Shown: in pieces, positions 1 to 10,405 of the stretch
How positions within the stretch are numbered: position 1 is the stretch's first letter
How the letters are laid out: each line of letters starts with the position of its first letter
NCBI GenBank assembly: GCA_029392475.1
Contig: CP113940.1
Coordinates: forward strand, 1 to 64,000
Direction of reading: 5' to 3'
Origin: Streptococcaceae bacterium ESL0687
GTDB taxonomy: Bacteria; Bacillota; Bacilli; Lactobacillales; Streptococcaceae
Length of the DNA: 64,000 bases
Program-made: the position numbers and the translations under genes
Notes under the pieces: model-generated
What the model was told of the DNA's origin: nothing
The model's input: only the letters and a program-made list of their open reading frames with translations
Database searches by the model: none

Positions 1-173
1 AAATAGGCTTGTGGAAAAGTAGCAGACTTATCCAAAGGTTATTAACAATTAATCCACAGGGTTAAATCCTTTAAATATAAGCTTTTAGACCACTTATCCC
101 AAATATCCACAGGACTTATTACTATTACTATTCTATTTATAATAAATATATATATATAAAAGGAGTTAAAAAT
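1..173. other. oriC segment between dnaA and dnaN with DnaA boxes
   Basis: Non-coding DNA directly upstream of dnaN, the usual site of the Firmicute replication origin. DnaA-box-like 9-mers (consensus TTATNCACA) are seen at 10-18 on the minus strand (TTTTCCACA), and on the plus strand at 28-36 (TTATCCAAA), 50-58 (TAATCCACA), 94-102 (TTATCCCAA) and 103-111 (ATATCCACA). The right end is very AT-rich (about 132-160). The dnaA gene itself would lie to the left of the window. The dnaN ribosome site AGGAG is at 161-165. Confidence 0.85.
103..160 (+). other. Basal unwinding element: DnaA box, DnaA-trios and AT-rich tract
   Basis: A DnaA box (103-111) is followed by a short spacer and then a run of trinucleotides with period 3 (TTATTACTATTACTATTCTA, 117-136), then an A/T-only tract. 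This has the layout of the B. subtilis unwinding element, where DnaA is loaded from the box onto single-stranded DnaA-trios. The arrangement is seen directly; the function is inferred from the B. subtilis model. Confidence 0.7.
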
Positions 174-1316
174 ATGATTAATTTTTCAATCAACAGAAGT
201 GCCTTCTTAAATTCATTAAAAATTGTTAAACTTGCAATTAGTTCTAAAGTTGTTATTCCTTCTTTGTCAAAAGTAAAAATTTCAGTTGACGCAGAAGGTT
301 TAACCTTGACAGGTTCAAATGGACAAATCTCAATTGAGCATTTTCTTTCAAAAGACGATGAGAATGCTGGAATGTTTATCAACGGTGTTGGTAGTATCCT
401 TTTAGAAGCAGCTTTCTTTGATAGCATCGTTTCAAATCTTCCTGAAGTGACTTTTGAATTTAAGGAACTTGAACAAAACCAAGTCCTTCTTACATCAGGA
501 AAATCTGAGATTACCTTAAAAGGATTAGCTTCTGAAAACTATCCCCGTATCCAAGAGATTCCAACAGAAAATCCAATGAAAATAAATGTGGGGCTTTTGA
601 AGAATATTTTTTCAGAAACAGCCTTTGCTGCTAGCACACAAGAAAGTCGTCCAATTTTAACCGGTGTCCATTTAACTCTTTTAGACAATAAAAAATTAAA
701 AGCAGTAGCAACTGACTCTCACCGTTTGAGTCAAAGAGTGGTTAATTTAGATAAATTAAGCGAAAATTTCGATGTCGTTATTCCAAATAGGTCTGTAAAT
801 GGATTTAAGAGCGTTTTTTCAAACGATAACGATGATGTTGAGGTATTCCTTTCAAGTAGCCAAGTGCTCTTTAGAAACGAAACTACGAGCTTCTACACAC
901 GTTTGGTTGAAGGTACTTATCCAGAAACCAATCGTTTAATCCCAAATGATTCAGATTATACCCTTGATTTAACCTTTAATACTGCGGCTTTAAGACATAC
1001 TATGGACCGTGCTCGTCTTTTAAGTAATGCAACTCAAAATGGTACAGTCAAACTCACAATTGAGGATAATAAAATTATAGCCTCTGTTAACTCACCAGAG
1101 GTCGGAAGTGTTCATGAGGAAATAGATGCTCTTAAATACCAAGGAGAGGATCTAGTAATCAGTTTTAATCCACAGTTTATGATTGATGCCCTAAAAGTTA
1201 TTCAAGATGCTGAGGTACGTATTAGATTCATCTCAGGTGTCCGTCCCTTTACCCTGGTACCAAACGGAGAAGGAATTGATTTCATCCAACTTATAACTCC
1301 AGTAAGAACAAACTAA
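174..1316 (+). CDS. dnaN: DNA polymerase III beta subunit (sliding clamp)
   Basis: Encodes the ring-shaped processivity clamp that tethers DNA polymerase III to DNA. The 380 residues are the usual length for Streptococcaceae, and the C-terminus ([13 protein letters not shown]) carries the family's typical LxTPVR ending. The ATG follows an AGGAG at 161-165. It lies immediately right of the origin, as in nearly all Firmicutes, and is closed by a terminator at 1339-1369, so transcription probably comes from dnaA upstream. Nothing odd was seen. Confidence 0.98.
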   Translation: MINFSINRSAFLNSLKIVKLAISSKVVIPSLSKVKISVDAEGLTLTGSNGQISIEHFLSKDDENAGMFINGVGSILLEAAFFDSIVSNLPEVTFEFKELEQNQVLLTSGKSEITLKGLASENYPRIQEIPTENPMKINVGLLKNIFSETAFAASTQESRPILTGVHLTLLDNKKLKAVATDSHRLSQRVVNLDKLSENFDVVIPNRSVNGFKSVFSNDNDDVEVFLSSSQVLFRNETTSFYTRLVEGTYPETNRLIPNDSDYTLDLTFNTAALRHTMDRARLLSNATQNGTVKLTIEDNKIIASVNSPEVGSVHEEIDALKYQGEDLVISFNPQFMIDALKVIQDAEVRIRFISGVRPFTLVPNGEGIDFIQLITPVRTN

Positions 1317-1338
1317 GAGTTAAAGGCAAATATGTTAA

Positions 1339-1369
1339 AATAAGACTAAGAAATTAGTCTTATTTTTTT
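1339..1369 (+). terminator. Rho-independent terminator after dnaN
   Basis: An 11-bp perfect stem (1339-1349 with 1354-1364), a GAAA loop and a run of T. It separates dnaN from rexB; the rexB start follows only 16 bases later, so rexB needs read-through or a promoter inside this region. Confidence 0.85.
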
Positions 1370-1385
1370 GTGGAATGAGGTAGAC

Positions 1386-4300
1386 ATGAAGATAATTTAT
1401 ACGGATATATACAACGATTTAACAGGGGAGCTCATAAGACGTGCTAAAAAGGTTATGAGTGAGGGGAAGAAGGTTTTTTACCTGGTTCCCTCATCCCTAT
1501 CCTTTGAAAAGGAAAAGGAGATCCTTAAAGCTTTTTCTGAGGGTCAGGATACTGCTCTTTTTGATTTAACAGTTTCCCGTTTCAAGCAATTACCCTGGTA
1601 TTTTTCAAAATCGTCTATCGATGAGGATAAAATTGAATTAACCAAGGTTGGAAAGACCATGCTTTTTAAAAAAGTGATTAAAAGTTTTTCCAAAAAAGAA
1701 TTACCCCTTTATTTTTCGATGAATTCTAATGCAAGTTTCCTAGATTCACTAGTAGATTTACACCAGGAAATGGAAAAATCTAATTTAACGAGTCAAGATT
1801 TACTGTCAAGTCAAGATGATGAAAAAATAAGAGAGTTAGCAAAAATTATCGATTGCTTCAATTTAGAGCTTGCTGAAAAATATGCTAATTATTCTAAGCT
1901 TGATAGCTTTATTGACGATCTTGTAAATGACAAATTTACTAAAAATTTACAGGATTTAGTTGTTATAGTTGATGGATATTCTAGATTTTCAGCCGAAGAA
2001 GAAAGACTTATATCGGTGTTAAGTCAGAAGGTTTCAAGTCTTATAATTGGGACTTATTCCAGTAAAGAAGCGTTTACATCTAACTACTTACAAGGAAGTG
2101 TCTATCAAAATTCAGTTGAGATGATGCTCAGATTCAAACATCATTTTGCAGCTGAAGTTGAGTATTTTGTAAATACCGATGTAAATCCAATCTTTACGCA
2201 AATTTCCAAAGCATGGGAGAATGAAAATGATCCTACTTCAACAAAAAGCTTCAATCTTGATTTGGGGAAACTTGAAACTGAACGTGTAAAGGTTTGGCAA
2301 GCTGTAAATCAAAAAGAAGAGATTGAATATGCAGCCAAGGAGATTAGACAACTTGTAAGTAAAGGTGTTCGGTACAAGGATATTGAGGTTCTAGTAGGGG
2401 ATGCGGATAATTACCAGATAAAACTAGAACAAATCTTTTCAATGTATGAAATCCCAATCTTCTATTCTAAGGAAGAGTTAATGCGTGATCATCCCTTGAT
2501 TACCTTGATTGAAAATATTATTCGTCTTAAGCGTTACAATTACAGTTTAAATGATGTTATAAATCTCCTAAAGGCGCAAATCTATTTTCCAATTGCTTAT
2601 AATTTAGATGACGTTTATGATTTTGAATTTTATCTTGCAGCAAATAATATTAATGGAAGAAAGAATTACCTTAATGATTTTACAGGTATTCTTGCAGATG
2701 AAGATCTTTCTAGGGTAAATGAATTAAGAGAAGGACTTTTCGGAGAAAATTCACCCTTACAAAAAATAACTACTTATAATAGAAGAAAACTTGCAAAAAA
2801 TGTCATAAAAGACTTCAAAGATTTCCTTAAAGATGCCTCAGTTATCCAGATTATGGACAGGTTATACACAGAAGCTGAGGATAACAATGACTTTGCAACA
2901 GCTAATCGTCATCAGCAGGTGTGGGATTTGATGCTTCTTAGTATTGAAGAATTTTCAGAGGTTTTTGAAGGTCAGAAACTAACAATGGAAGAATTTTTGG
3001 AGCTTCTCTATTCTGGTCTTGCAGCAGCCACTTACCGAGGAATCCCAGCCAATGTTGATGTTGTTAAGGTTAGGGATTATGAACTTGTTGAACCTAGGAG
3101 CTCTAAGTATGTTTATGTTCTTGGTCTTAGTCAGAATAATTTTCCTAAAAGCAAATCAAATACCACCCTTCTTTCAGATGATGATAGGCTAAAAATTAAT
3201 GAATCGCTGAAGAGTAATGATCAATCTGGGGAAAATGTTAGTAAGTTTGTTGATCAGTTGAGTCAAACAAGTAGTGCTAAGAATATTTATAATGCCCTAT
3301 CTCTTTTTAATGCTGCAACAGAAAGGTTAATTTTATCTTATCCACAGGTTTATGACTCTAGCCAGGAAGATTTTTCTCCCTACCTTAAATTTTTAGTGGA
3401 TAAGGGGATAGAACTTCAGGTAAAAAGCGGAATAAGTCTTGCATCTGGCCTTGAAGAGATAGGTAATTATCCAGGTCTTCTTGCTAATATTGGTAAACTA
3501 GAGCGTTTGATGCAGGATGAATCATCTCTCAAGGACTCTTCCACAAGACTAGCCTTCTGGCGAAGCTTGACAAGGATTTTAAAAAACAATCCCCAATACA
3601 ATAAGATTATTGAGGGGGCAAAAGATGATATTAAGCCAAGTAAGATATCAAAGGACGTACTAGATACCTTCTATAAGGATAAAATATATGCTTCAGTATC
3701 TTCATTTGAGAACTTCTACAACTGTCAATATAAGTACTTTATTAACAACACTCTACTATTAAAAGAGTTAGAAACTTTGTCACTTGATTCTAGAATTTCT
3801 GGGAACTATTTCCATGAAGTTTTTGAACGATTAATGCTTATTGGACCTAGCTCCGAGAATTTTGATAAGAATCTCAAGGCCTCATTAAAGGATGTTTATT
3901 CAGAAAGAAATTACCGTTATTATTTTCAAAATGAAACTGGAAAATACCTTTATCAAAATCTAATTGATATCATTGAGCAAACATCAACCATGCTTTTGAA
4001 TGTTGTAAATGAAGGAAATATAAGTCCTGAGAAGTTTGAGGAAACATTTGGTTTTCCACAATCTGAGCTCACCGACTATTCGGTTAAAATTGATGAACGT
4101 CATGATTTGAAACTGAGGGGTAAAATTGACCGGATTGATAAGATATCAGACAAGATTGGGATTATCGACTATAAGTCAGGTAATTTATTCTTTGATCTGA
4201 ATAAGGCCTTTAGTGGTCAAAGCCTGCAGTTTATGACTTATTTAGACATCTTAAGACGAAATTATTCAAAGGATATTTGGGGGGCAAGCTATCTAAGGCT

Positions 4301-4706
4301 TCAAAATCCAGAGTTTAGTCTAAAAGATTTACCGAGTCTTGATGATCTTCCAGGCAAACTTCTCAAGGAAATGTCCTACAAGGGAATTTTTAATGGTGAC
4401 GATCTTCCTTACTTAAGAGATACAAAACTATATGATATTGGTAGAAATAACTATTTTTCTAAGCAGGAAATTGATGATTTAATCGCCCACAATGAGATTC
4501 TTTATAGGAGAGCAGCCGGTAGTTTACTGGACGGTGAGCTTGAAATAAATCCAGTTGCTGAGAAAAGTAAGGTTTTAGGCTGTGAATATTGCAATTTGAA
4601 GGCGATTTGTAAATTTGAACCAAATATTCATATGAATTACACCAGACAGGTTGGCAAGCAATCAAGGGAAGAGATATTTAAGGAGATTTCAGATGACAGA
4701 GCTTAA
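1386..4706 (+). CDS. rexB: ATP-dependent nuclease subunit B (RexB/AddB)
   Basis: Subunit of the RexAB (AddAB) helicase-nuclease that resects double-strand breaks and feeds recombination. 1106 residues, close to lactococcal RexB. The C-terminal nuclease domain shows the GKIDRID and IIDYKSG motifs (about residues 918-935). Cysteines 780, 1066, 1069 and 1075 match the C...C-x2-C-x5-C iron-sulfur staple of AddB. The ATG at 1386 follows GAGGT; an in-frame start 18 bases upstream lies in the dnaN terminator and has no ribosome site. It overlaps rexA by 14 bases, so the two are translationally coupled. Confidence 0.95.
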   Translation: MKIIYTDIYNDLTGELIRRAKKVMSEGKKVFYLVPSSLSFEKEKEILKAFSEGQDTALFDLTVSRFKQLPWYFSKSSIDEDKIELTKVGKTMLFKKVIKSFSKKELPLYFSMNSNASFLDSLVDLHQEMEKSNLTSQDLLSSQDDEKIRELAKIIDCFNLELAEKYANYSKLDSFIDDLVNDKFTKNLQDLVVIVDGYSRFSAEEERLISVLSQKVSSLIIGTYSSKEAFTSNYLQGSVYQNSVEMMLRFKHHFAAEVEYFVNTDVNPIFTQISKAWENENDPTSTKSFNLDLGKLETERVKVWQAVNQKEEIEYAAKEIRQLVSKGVRYKDIEVLVGDADNYQIKLEQIFSMYEIPIFYSKEELMRDHPLITLIENIIRLKRYNYSLNDVINLLKAQIYFPIAYNLDDVYDFEFYLAANNINGRKNYLNDFTGILADEDLSRVNELREGLFGENSPLQKITTYNRRKLAKNVIKDFKDFLKDASVIQIMDRLYTEAEDNNDFATANRHQQVWDLMLLSIEEFSEVFEGQKLTMEEFLELLYSGLAAATYRGIPANVDVVKVRDYELVEPRSSKYVYVLGLSQNNFPKSKSNTTLLSDDDRLKINESLKSNDQSGENVSKFVDQLSQTSSAKNIYNALSLFNAATERLILSYPQVYDSSQEDFSPYLKFLVDKGIELQVKSGISLASGLEEIGNYPGLLANIGKLERLMQDESSLKDSSTRLAFWRSLTRILKNNPQYNKIIEGAKDDIKPSKISKDVLDTFYKDKIYASVSSFENFYNCQYKYFINNTLLLKELETLSLDSRISGNYFHEVFERLMLIGPSSENFDKNLKASLKDVYSERNYRYYFQNETGKYLYQNLIDIIEQTSTMLLNVVNEGNISPEKFEETFGFPQSELTDYSVKIDERHDLKLRGKIDRIDKISDKIGIIDYKSGNLFFDLNKAFSGQSLQFMTYLDILRRNYSKDIWGASYLRLQNPEFSLKDLPSLDDLPGKLLKEMSYKGIFNGDDLPYLRDTKLYDIGRNNYFSKQEIDDLIAHNEILYRRAAGSLLDGELEINPVAEKSKVLGCEYCNLKAICKFEPNIHMNYTRQVGKQSREEIFKEISDDRA

Positions 4707-7700
4707 ACTGACAAAAGAGCAAACACAAGCTATAACAGATAGTGGACAAAATATTCTTGTGGCTGCCAGTGCTGGAAGTGGTAAGACCTTTGTAATGGTT
4801 GAAAGAATTATTCGAAAGATCCGTCAAGGAATTAGGATTGAAGACCTTTTTATATCAACCTTTACTGTAAAGGCTGCGGGAGAATTGAGAAGTCGGATTG
4901 ACAAAAAATTACGAGAAGAGAGAAGAAAATCCAAGGATTTAGTGGAAAGGCAGCTATTTACACAAGCTTTACAAGGTCTTGACGCTGCTCATATTGGAAC
5001 AACTGACTCCTATACCAATTATATTTTAAAGCAATATTACTATACCATTGATTTAGATCCAAATTATAGGCTTATGACGGATAAGGCTGAGCAGGATGTC
5101 CTAAAAGAGGAAGTCTTTGCGGAGCTTTTTGAGGCATATTTGGCAGGAAGTGATCAAATAGCTGATGATTTACGGACTTGTAAAGAAAGGTTTACAAGTT
5201 TAGCAAAAAATTATTCAAATGACCGTAATAATAAGGGTTTTAAAGAGGTAATCTACAAGATTCATTCCTTTGCAGAGAGTACTGAAGATCCTATCTCTTG
5301 GCTGCAAGAAGACTTTCTAAAGGCAGCTAGGAATTATCTTAGATTTAGCGATCTTCCAGATTCATTTTTTGAGGAATGGAAGAAGGATGTTTATGACTTT
5401 ATATCTTTGATGGAATCCTCTAAGAATGAAGGACTTTTTACCACTAAAAAACAGGTTGAGAAGGTTGATGAGTTTTTAAATCAGGTTCCAAGTTTAGTTG
5501 ATTTCCTAATAAATAATGATTTAGAAGCTTTTAGCCGTATTTTTTCTAACTTGAATTTTGATATTCGTTTTGGAAAAACGGATGATGAGTTAGTTAAGGA
5601 AAAAAGGGAGGAGTTTAAATCCTTAAAGAATTCCTTGGTTGGTAGCAAAAGTAGTCCAGGTTCAATTTTAAGATTTATAAATAATCTTAATCACCCGTCG
5701 ATTGTAGAAGAATATAGTTCTAAATCCTTGCCCTTGCTGGAAGATTTACAGAAATTTTCGCTGGCTTTTTATGATGCCTATTTACAGGCAAAGCTAAGGG
5801 AAAACCTCTTGGAATATGCAGATATTAATCACCTAGCCTTAAAAATTCTTAAAGAGAATGAAGATATTAGAAGGAACCTGGCTGACAAATATAATGAAAT
5901 TATGATTGATGAATATCAGGATGCCAATCAAGTTCAAGAAGCCTTGTATCAGCTGATAAGTAAGGGTGATAACCTCTTTATGGTAGGTGATATTAAGCAG
6001 TCAATCTATAGTTTCAGGCAGGCAGATTCAAGTTTGTTTCTTACTAAATATCTTGCTTATGGACAGAATTTAGGGGGGAAATTAATTAGATTAAAAGAAA
6101 ATTTTCGAAGTAGGGTTGAAGTTTTAAACTTTACGAATAACTTTTTTGAATCTATAATGGATGAAAACCTAGGGCAGATGAACTACGGACAAGAGGAGAA
6201 GCTTGTTTTTGGATCTAATGAATTTTCTGAGGAGGAAGATCCTGAAAATTATCCAGAACTCCTACTTTACTATGAAGAAAAGGAAACATCTCTTCCTAAA
6301 ATTCCAGGAAATTTTGAAAATCAATCGGCAGTTAGGAATGAAATTACGATAATAGGTAATAAGATCAAGGAGTTACGGGCGCAAGGTAAGGATTATAAGG
6401 AAATGGTAATTCTTGTCAGAAGTAAGACCAACAACAATGAGATTGAGGATATTCTAACATCCATGGGAATTCCCGTGGTTCTTGATGAAGGCCGGAATAA
6501 TTATTTGGAGTCAATGGAAGTTAGGGTTATGCTTGAGAGTTTGCGGGCAATTGACAATCCCCTCCAGGATATTTCCTTTGTTGCCCTCTTAAATTCACCC
6601 ATGTTTGACTTTACAGAAGATGATCTTTTTAGAATCTCCCTCCAAACAGAAGAGAGTCTTCCTTTTTATAGTAAATATCAGATGGTTGCTGAGGATTCAG
6701 GCCAAAGGATGGATCTAATTGATGGTAGTTTAAGGAAAAAACTCCAAGATTTTGATTTACTCTTTAGTAAATGGATTACAATGTCTAGTAAAGTATCTTT
6801 ACATAAATTAATCTGGAAAATCTATGAGGATACTTATTATTATGAGTATGTAGGGGGAATGGTCAATGGTAGCTTAAGGCAGGCAAATTTACAAGCTTTA
6901 CTAACTAGGGCAAGTAGTTTTGAAAAGAATGGTTATAAGGGACTCTACCGATTTATCAAAATGATTGATAAATTTTTGGAACACAATAATGATCTTGCCA
7001 GCGTAAATATAGATTTACCTGATAATTCAGTTCGAGTAATGACCATTCATAAAAGTAAGGGACTTGAATTTAATTATGTTTTTCTTATGAAGATAGAATC
7101 TAGATTCAATGAAAAGGATTTAAATGGTAGGGTAATTTTATCTAAGGAAAATGGTATTGGAAGCCAGTATAAGGCCAATTTTGCAAATAGGATAAAGACA
7201 GACTTTCCTTTTGCCCTAGTTAATGTGGAAACTCTCGCCTACAAAATCAACCGAGAGGAAAATCTTCGTGCCAGTTTAGCAGAAGAAATGAGAATTCTTT
7301 ACGTTGCTTTTACACGTACTGCAAAGAAACTTTACATAATATCGTCAACTTCTGAAAATGGACTAAGGACTAAATACCAATCCGCACACTTAGATTATTC
7401 TAAACTAGATTTTAAGTCTAGGAAGAATGCAAGATCTTATAGAGATTGGTTGTTATCCCTAATCAGTGCTCATGACGGTCAAAGTTTGGATGAACTCATT
7501 GAAGGCGAGAAATTTATTTCAAATCGTTTGAAGTTAATAATTAATCTAGTGAAATTAGTAGAAAGGCAAGAAACTGACCAAGTTGAATCCACCTTTGATA
7601 AGGTAAAACTAGAACTTAAGGAATTTGATGATGAGGTTATCTATATCGATGATGTGAAGGAAGCTAGACGGGTTCTTGACTCTGCAGATGAAATGAATGC

Positions 7701-8343
7701 AAAGTACGCTAAGGCCATAGACCTTCCGACCATTCAAACACCTAGTCAAATTAAGAAGAGATATGAGCAGATAATAGAGGTAGAGCCGGTAGCTAAAGGA
7801 GTAAACGATTCTTTACACGAGTTTACACTTGATGTAAACAATAAAGTAAAGGCTAGTGAAATAGGAAGTGCAGTCCATGAGCTTATGCAACTAGTAAATC
7901 TAGAGGATACAAGTCTTGAGGGCTTAAAGAAGACTTTAAATCAGGTTGCAGCAAGAAAAGATGTAAAAAAGGCAATTGACTTAGATAAGATAGCTACCTT
8001 TTTTACCAGTGACTTTGGCAGGTTTATGATTGATAACAGGGAAAATTTAACAAGAGAGGCTCCTTTTTCCATGTTGAAAACAGATCCAGAAGCAGATGAG
8101 CAATACTTGATTCGGGGAATTGTCGATGGTTTTTTCCGTATTGGGGACAAAATTATTCTTTTTGACTATAAAACTGACCGATTTACAAGTAGCAAACAAA
8201 TTCCTAAACTTACCAGTCGTTACAAACTTCAAATGGATCTTTACGGGCAAGCTTTAAAGATGAGTTACAAGATTGAAAAGGTGGAAAAATACTTAATTTT
8301 ATTGGGTGGACCAGGACATGTAATTGTTCACAAGATGGACTGA
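4693..8343 (+). CDS. rexA: ATP-dependent helicase/nuclease subunit A (RexA/AddA)
   Basis: UvrD-type helicase and RecB-type nuclease of the RexAB complex; 1216 residues, as expected for the family. Walker A AGSGKT lies near residues 25-31, the DEYQDAN Walker B region near residue 408, the helicase motif VMTIHKSKGLEF near residue 783, and the nuclease motif GIVDGFF...ILFDYKTDR near residues 1142-1163. The ATG at 4693 has AAGGAG about 8 bases upstream; earlier in-frame starts at 4651 fall inside rexB and lack a ribosome site. Confidence 0.95.
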   Translation: MTELKLTKEQTQAITDSGQNILVAASAGSGKTFVMVERIIRKIRQGIRIEDLFISTFTVKAAGELRSRIDKKLREERRKSKDLVERQLFTQALQGLDAAHIGTTDSYTNYILKQYYYTIDLDPNYRLMTDKAEQDVLKEEVFAELFEAYLAGSDQIADDLRTCKERFTSLAKNYSNDRNNKGFKEVIYKIHSFAESTEDPISWLQEDFLKAARNYLRFSDLPDSFFEEWKKDVYDFISLMESSKNEGLFTTKKQVEKVDEFLNQVPSLVDFLINNDLEAFSRIFSNLNFDIRFGKTDDELVKEKREEFKSLKNSLVGSKSSPGSILRFINNLNHPSIVEEYSSKSLPLLEDLQKFSLAFYDAYLQAKLRENLLEYADINHLALKILKENEDIRRNLADKYNEIMIDEYQDANQVQEALYQLISKGDNLFMVGDIKQSIYSFRQADSSLFLTKYLAYGQNLGGKLIRLKENFRSRVEVLNFTNNFFESIMDENLGQMNYGQEEKLVFGSNEFSEEEDPENYPELLLYYEEKETSLPKIPGNFENQSAVRNEITIIGNKIKELRAQGKDYKEMVILVRSKTNNNEIEDILTSMGIPVVLDEGRNNYLESMEVRVMLESLRAIDNPLQDISFVALLNSPMFDFTEDDLFRISLQTEESLPFYSKYQMVAEDSGQRMDLIDGSLRKKLQDFDLLFSKWITMSSKVSLHKLIWKIYEDTYYYEYVGGMVNGSLRQANLQALLTRASSFEKNGYKGLYRFIKMIDKFLEHNNDLASVNIDLPDNSVRVMTIHKSKGLEFNYVFLMKIESRFNEKDLNGRVILSKENGIGSQYKANFANRIKTDFPFALVNVETLAYKINREENLRASLAEEMRILYVAFTRTAKKLYIISSTSENGLRTKYQSAHLDYSKLDFKSRKNARSYRDWLLSLISAHDGQSLDELIEGEKFISNRLKLIINLVKLVERQETDQVESTFDKVKLELKEFDDEVIYIDDVKEARRVLDSADEMNAKYAKAIDLPTIQTPSQIKKRYEQIIEVEPVAKGVNDSLHEFTLDVNNKVKASEIGSAVHELMQLVNLEDTSLEGLKKTLNQVAARKDVKKAIDLDKIATFFTSDFGRFMIDNRENLTREAPFSMLKTDPEADEQYLIRGIVDGFFRIGDKIILFDYKTDRFTSSKQIPKLTSRYKLQMDLYGQALKMSYKIEKVEKYLILLGGPGHVIVHKMD

Positions 8344-8359
8344 TTTACATCTGGATAAA

Positions 8360-8388
8360 TTGATTTTTTAGTTACTTTATAGTAAAAT
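8360..8388 (+). promoter_or_regulatory. SigA-type promoter of the DUF951-ychF pair
   Basis: TTGATT (8360-8365), 17-base spacer, TAAAAT (8383-8388), 33 bases before the DUF951 ATG. The same ATAGTAAAATT wording is found in the promoter of the permease gene at 21767-21795. Confidence 0.6.
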
Positions 8389-8420
8389 TAACATGCTAAT
8401 CTTATGGGGAGGCCAGATAA

Positions 8421-8615
8421 ATGACATATGATTTAGGTGATTTTGTTGAGATGAAGAAACCTCATGCCTGTACAGTTAAATCGACTGGAAAAAAAGCAAA
8501 TCGTTGGGAGATCATCAGAATGGGTGCAGATATTAAAATCAGATGTACCAACTGCAATCATATAGTTATGATGAGTCGCCGTGATTTTGAAAAAAAATTA
8601 AAAAAAGTTTTATAA
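8421..8615 (+). CDS. DUF951 family small protein (YyzM-like)
   Basis: A 64-residue basic protein. It opens with DLGDFVEMKKPHACT and has a CTNC pair (residues about 50-53) that looks like half of a zinc knuckle, together with an earlier cysteine (HAC). These are features of DUF951 (B. subtilis YyzM), whose role is unknown though nucleic-acid binding is often suggested. It sits just upstream of ychF, a pairing common in Firmicutes. A strong ribosome site (GGGGAGG) precedes the ATG. Confidence 0.85.
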   Translation: MTYDLGDFVEMKKPHACTVKSTGKKANRWEIIRMGADIKIRCTNCNHIVMMSRRDFEKKLKKVL

Positions 8616-8651
8616 AATTAAAGATTAAATATATATTAATAGGAGACAAGA

Positions 8652-9770
8652 ATGGCTTTAACAGCTGGTATTGTTGGTCTACCAAACGTTGGTAAATCAA
8701 CGCTTTTCAATGCAATTACACAGGCCGGAGCTGAGGCTGCAAACTATCCGTTTGCCACAATCGACCCAAATGTTGGGATGGTTGAGGTACCCGATGCCCG
8801 CCTGCAAAAACTAACTGAACTGGTTAAACCTAAAAAGACAGTTCCAACAACTTTTGAGTTCACTGATATCGCAGGTATCGTGCGTGGTGCCAGCCGTGGT
8901 GAAGGTCTAGGAAACAAATTCCTGGCCAACATCCGTGAGGTTGACGCAATCGTCCACGTGGTTCGTGCCTTTGATGATGAAAATGTTATGCGTGAGCAAA
9001 ACCGTGAGGGTGACTTTGTTGATCCTATGGCTGATATTGAAACAATCAACCTGGAACTTATCCTTGCTGACCTTGAGTCAGTTAACAAGCGTATTGCCCG
9101 TGTTGAAAAAATCGCCCGCACGACAAAAGACAAAGATGCTCAGGCTGAGTTTGCGGTTCTTGAAAAAATCAAGCCTGTTCTTGAAGACGGAAAATCAGCA
9201 AGAACAATTGAATTCAACGAAGACGAAGAAAAGGTTGTAAAAGGACTCTTCTTACTTACAACTAAACCAGTTCTTTATGTAGCAAATGTCTCTGAAGATG
9301 AAGTGGCTGATCCAGAAGCCATTGAATATGTTAAGCAAATTCGTGATTTTGCGGCAACTGAAAATGCTGACGTAGTTGTAATCTCAGCCAAGGTTGAAGA
9401 AGAAATTTCAATGCTTGATGAAGAAGAAGAGAAGCTGGAATTTTTGGAAGCTATCGGTCTTACTGAATCAGGTGTTGACAAGCTAACACGTGCAGCTTAC
9501 CACTTACTAGGTCTTGGAACCTACTTTACAGCTGGTGAAAAAGAAGTTCGCGCTTGGACCTTCAAACGCGGAATGAAAGCACCACAAGCTGCTGGAATCA
9601 TCCACAGTGATTTTGAAAAAGGCTTTATTAGAGCAGTAACCATGGCTTACGATGACCTTTTACAATATGGTAGCGAACGTGCTGTTCGTGAAGCAGGACG
9701 TCTGCGTGAAGAAGGAAAAGAATATGTTGTCCAAGATGGTGATATTTTGGAATTCCGTTTTAACGTTTAA
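8652..9770 (+). CDS. ychF: Redox-regulated ATPase/GTPase YchF (Obg family)
   Basis: P-loop protein that binds ribosomes and hydrolyses ATP in preference to GTP. The G1 motif GLPNVGKST is at residues 8-16, the G3 motif DIAG near residue 72, and a C-terminal TGS domain is visible (AWTFKRGM...EYVVQDGDILEFRFNV). 372 residues, about the family norm. AGGAG lies 9 bases before the ATG. It is probably cotranscribed with the DUF951 gene and is followed by an inverted repeat. Codon use looks optimised, as in highly expressed genes. Confidence 0.96.
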   Translation: MALTAGIVGLPNVGKSTLFNAITQAGAEAANYPFATIDPNVGMVEVPDARLQKLTELVKPKKTVPTTFEFTDIAGIVRGASRGEGLGNKFLANIREVDAIVHVVRAFDDENVMREQNREGDFVDPMADIETINLELILADLESVNKRIARVEKIARTTKDKDAQAEFAVLEKIKPVLEDGKSARTIEFNEDEEKVVKGLFLLTTKPVLYVANVSEDEVADPEAIEYVKQIRDFAATENADVVVISAKVEEEISMLDEEEEKLEFLEAIGLTESGVDKLTRAAYHLLGLGTYFTAGEKEVRAWTFKRGMKAPQAAGIIHSDFEKGFIRAVTMAYDDLLQYGSERAVREAGRLREEGKEYVVQDGDILEFRFNV

Positions 9771-9780
9771 TAATTAAGTA

Positions 9781-9810
9781 AAAGAGGTTTACATTTATGT
9801 AAACCTCTTT
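9781..9810 (+). terminator. Inverted repeat, probable terminator after ychF
   Basis: A 13-bp perfect stem (9781-9793 with 9798-9810), loop TTTA, stem ending in CTCTTT but without a long T run, so termination may be partial and read into pth. Confidence 0.6.
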
Positions 9811-9831
9811 GTAAATATACAGGAGAAAATT

Positions 9832-10404
9832 ATGACAAAAATGATAGTTGGATTAGGGAATCCAGGAAGTAAATACAAGGACACTAGACATAATGTTGGT
9901 TTCATGGTTGTAGACGATTTGGCTAAAGAATATAATTTAACCTTTACAAGAGATAAAACTTTTGCGGCAGATATTGCAACAACTTTTATTAATGGTGAAA
10001 AAATTTATCTAGTAAAACCTGTAACTTTCATGAATGAATCAGGCAAGGCGGTTGGTCCCCTCCTTTCTTACTATGGTCTAGATAACGAGAATCTTCTTGT
10101 TATCTATGATGATTTGGATATGGACCCTGGAAAGATTCGTCTTAGAGCAAAGGGTTCAGCAGGAGGTCATAATGGAATTAAAAGCATTATAGCTCACACA
10201 GGAAGTCCTGTATTTAACCGCATCAAAATCGGAATAGGCCGTCCCAAGCATGGTATGAAAGTTCCTGATCATGTTTTAGGGAAGTTTGATACCGATGACA
10301 GTATTTCAATTGATTTAGCTATAGAAAAAGCTTGTCAGGCTTGTGAGGATTATATAAATAATAATGATTTTATAGCTTGTATGAATAAGTATAATGGTAA
10401 TTGA
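9832..10404 (+). CDS. pth: Peptidyl-tRNA hydrolase
   Basis: Releases tRNA from peptidyl-tRNA that has dropped off the ribosome. 190 residues, the bacterial Pth1 length. The N-terminus [18 protein letters not shown] contains the catalytic His (in TRHNVGF), and the YDDLD and GGHNG motifs follow near residues 90 and 110. The ribosome site is AGGAG at 9821-9825. Followed at once by mfd, the classical pth-mfd pair. Confidence 0.97.
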   Translation: MTKMIVGLGNPGSKYKDTRHNVGFMVVDDLAKEYNLTFTRDKTFAADIATTFINGEKIYLVKPVTFMNESGKAVGPLLSYYGLDNENLLVIYDDLDMDPGKIRLRAKGSAGGHNGIKSIIAHTGSPVFNRIKIGIGRPKHGMKVPDHVLGKFDTDDSISIDLAIEKACQACEDYINNNDFIACMNKYNGN

Positions 10405-10405
10405 T

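Noticed and set aside
8744-9133. 129-codon open frame on the minus strand
   Set aside because: Antisense to ychF; Ser/Arg-rich shadow.
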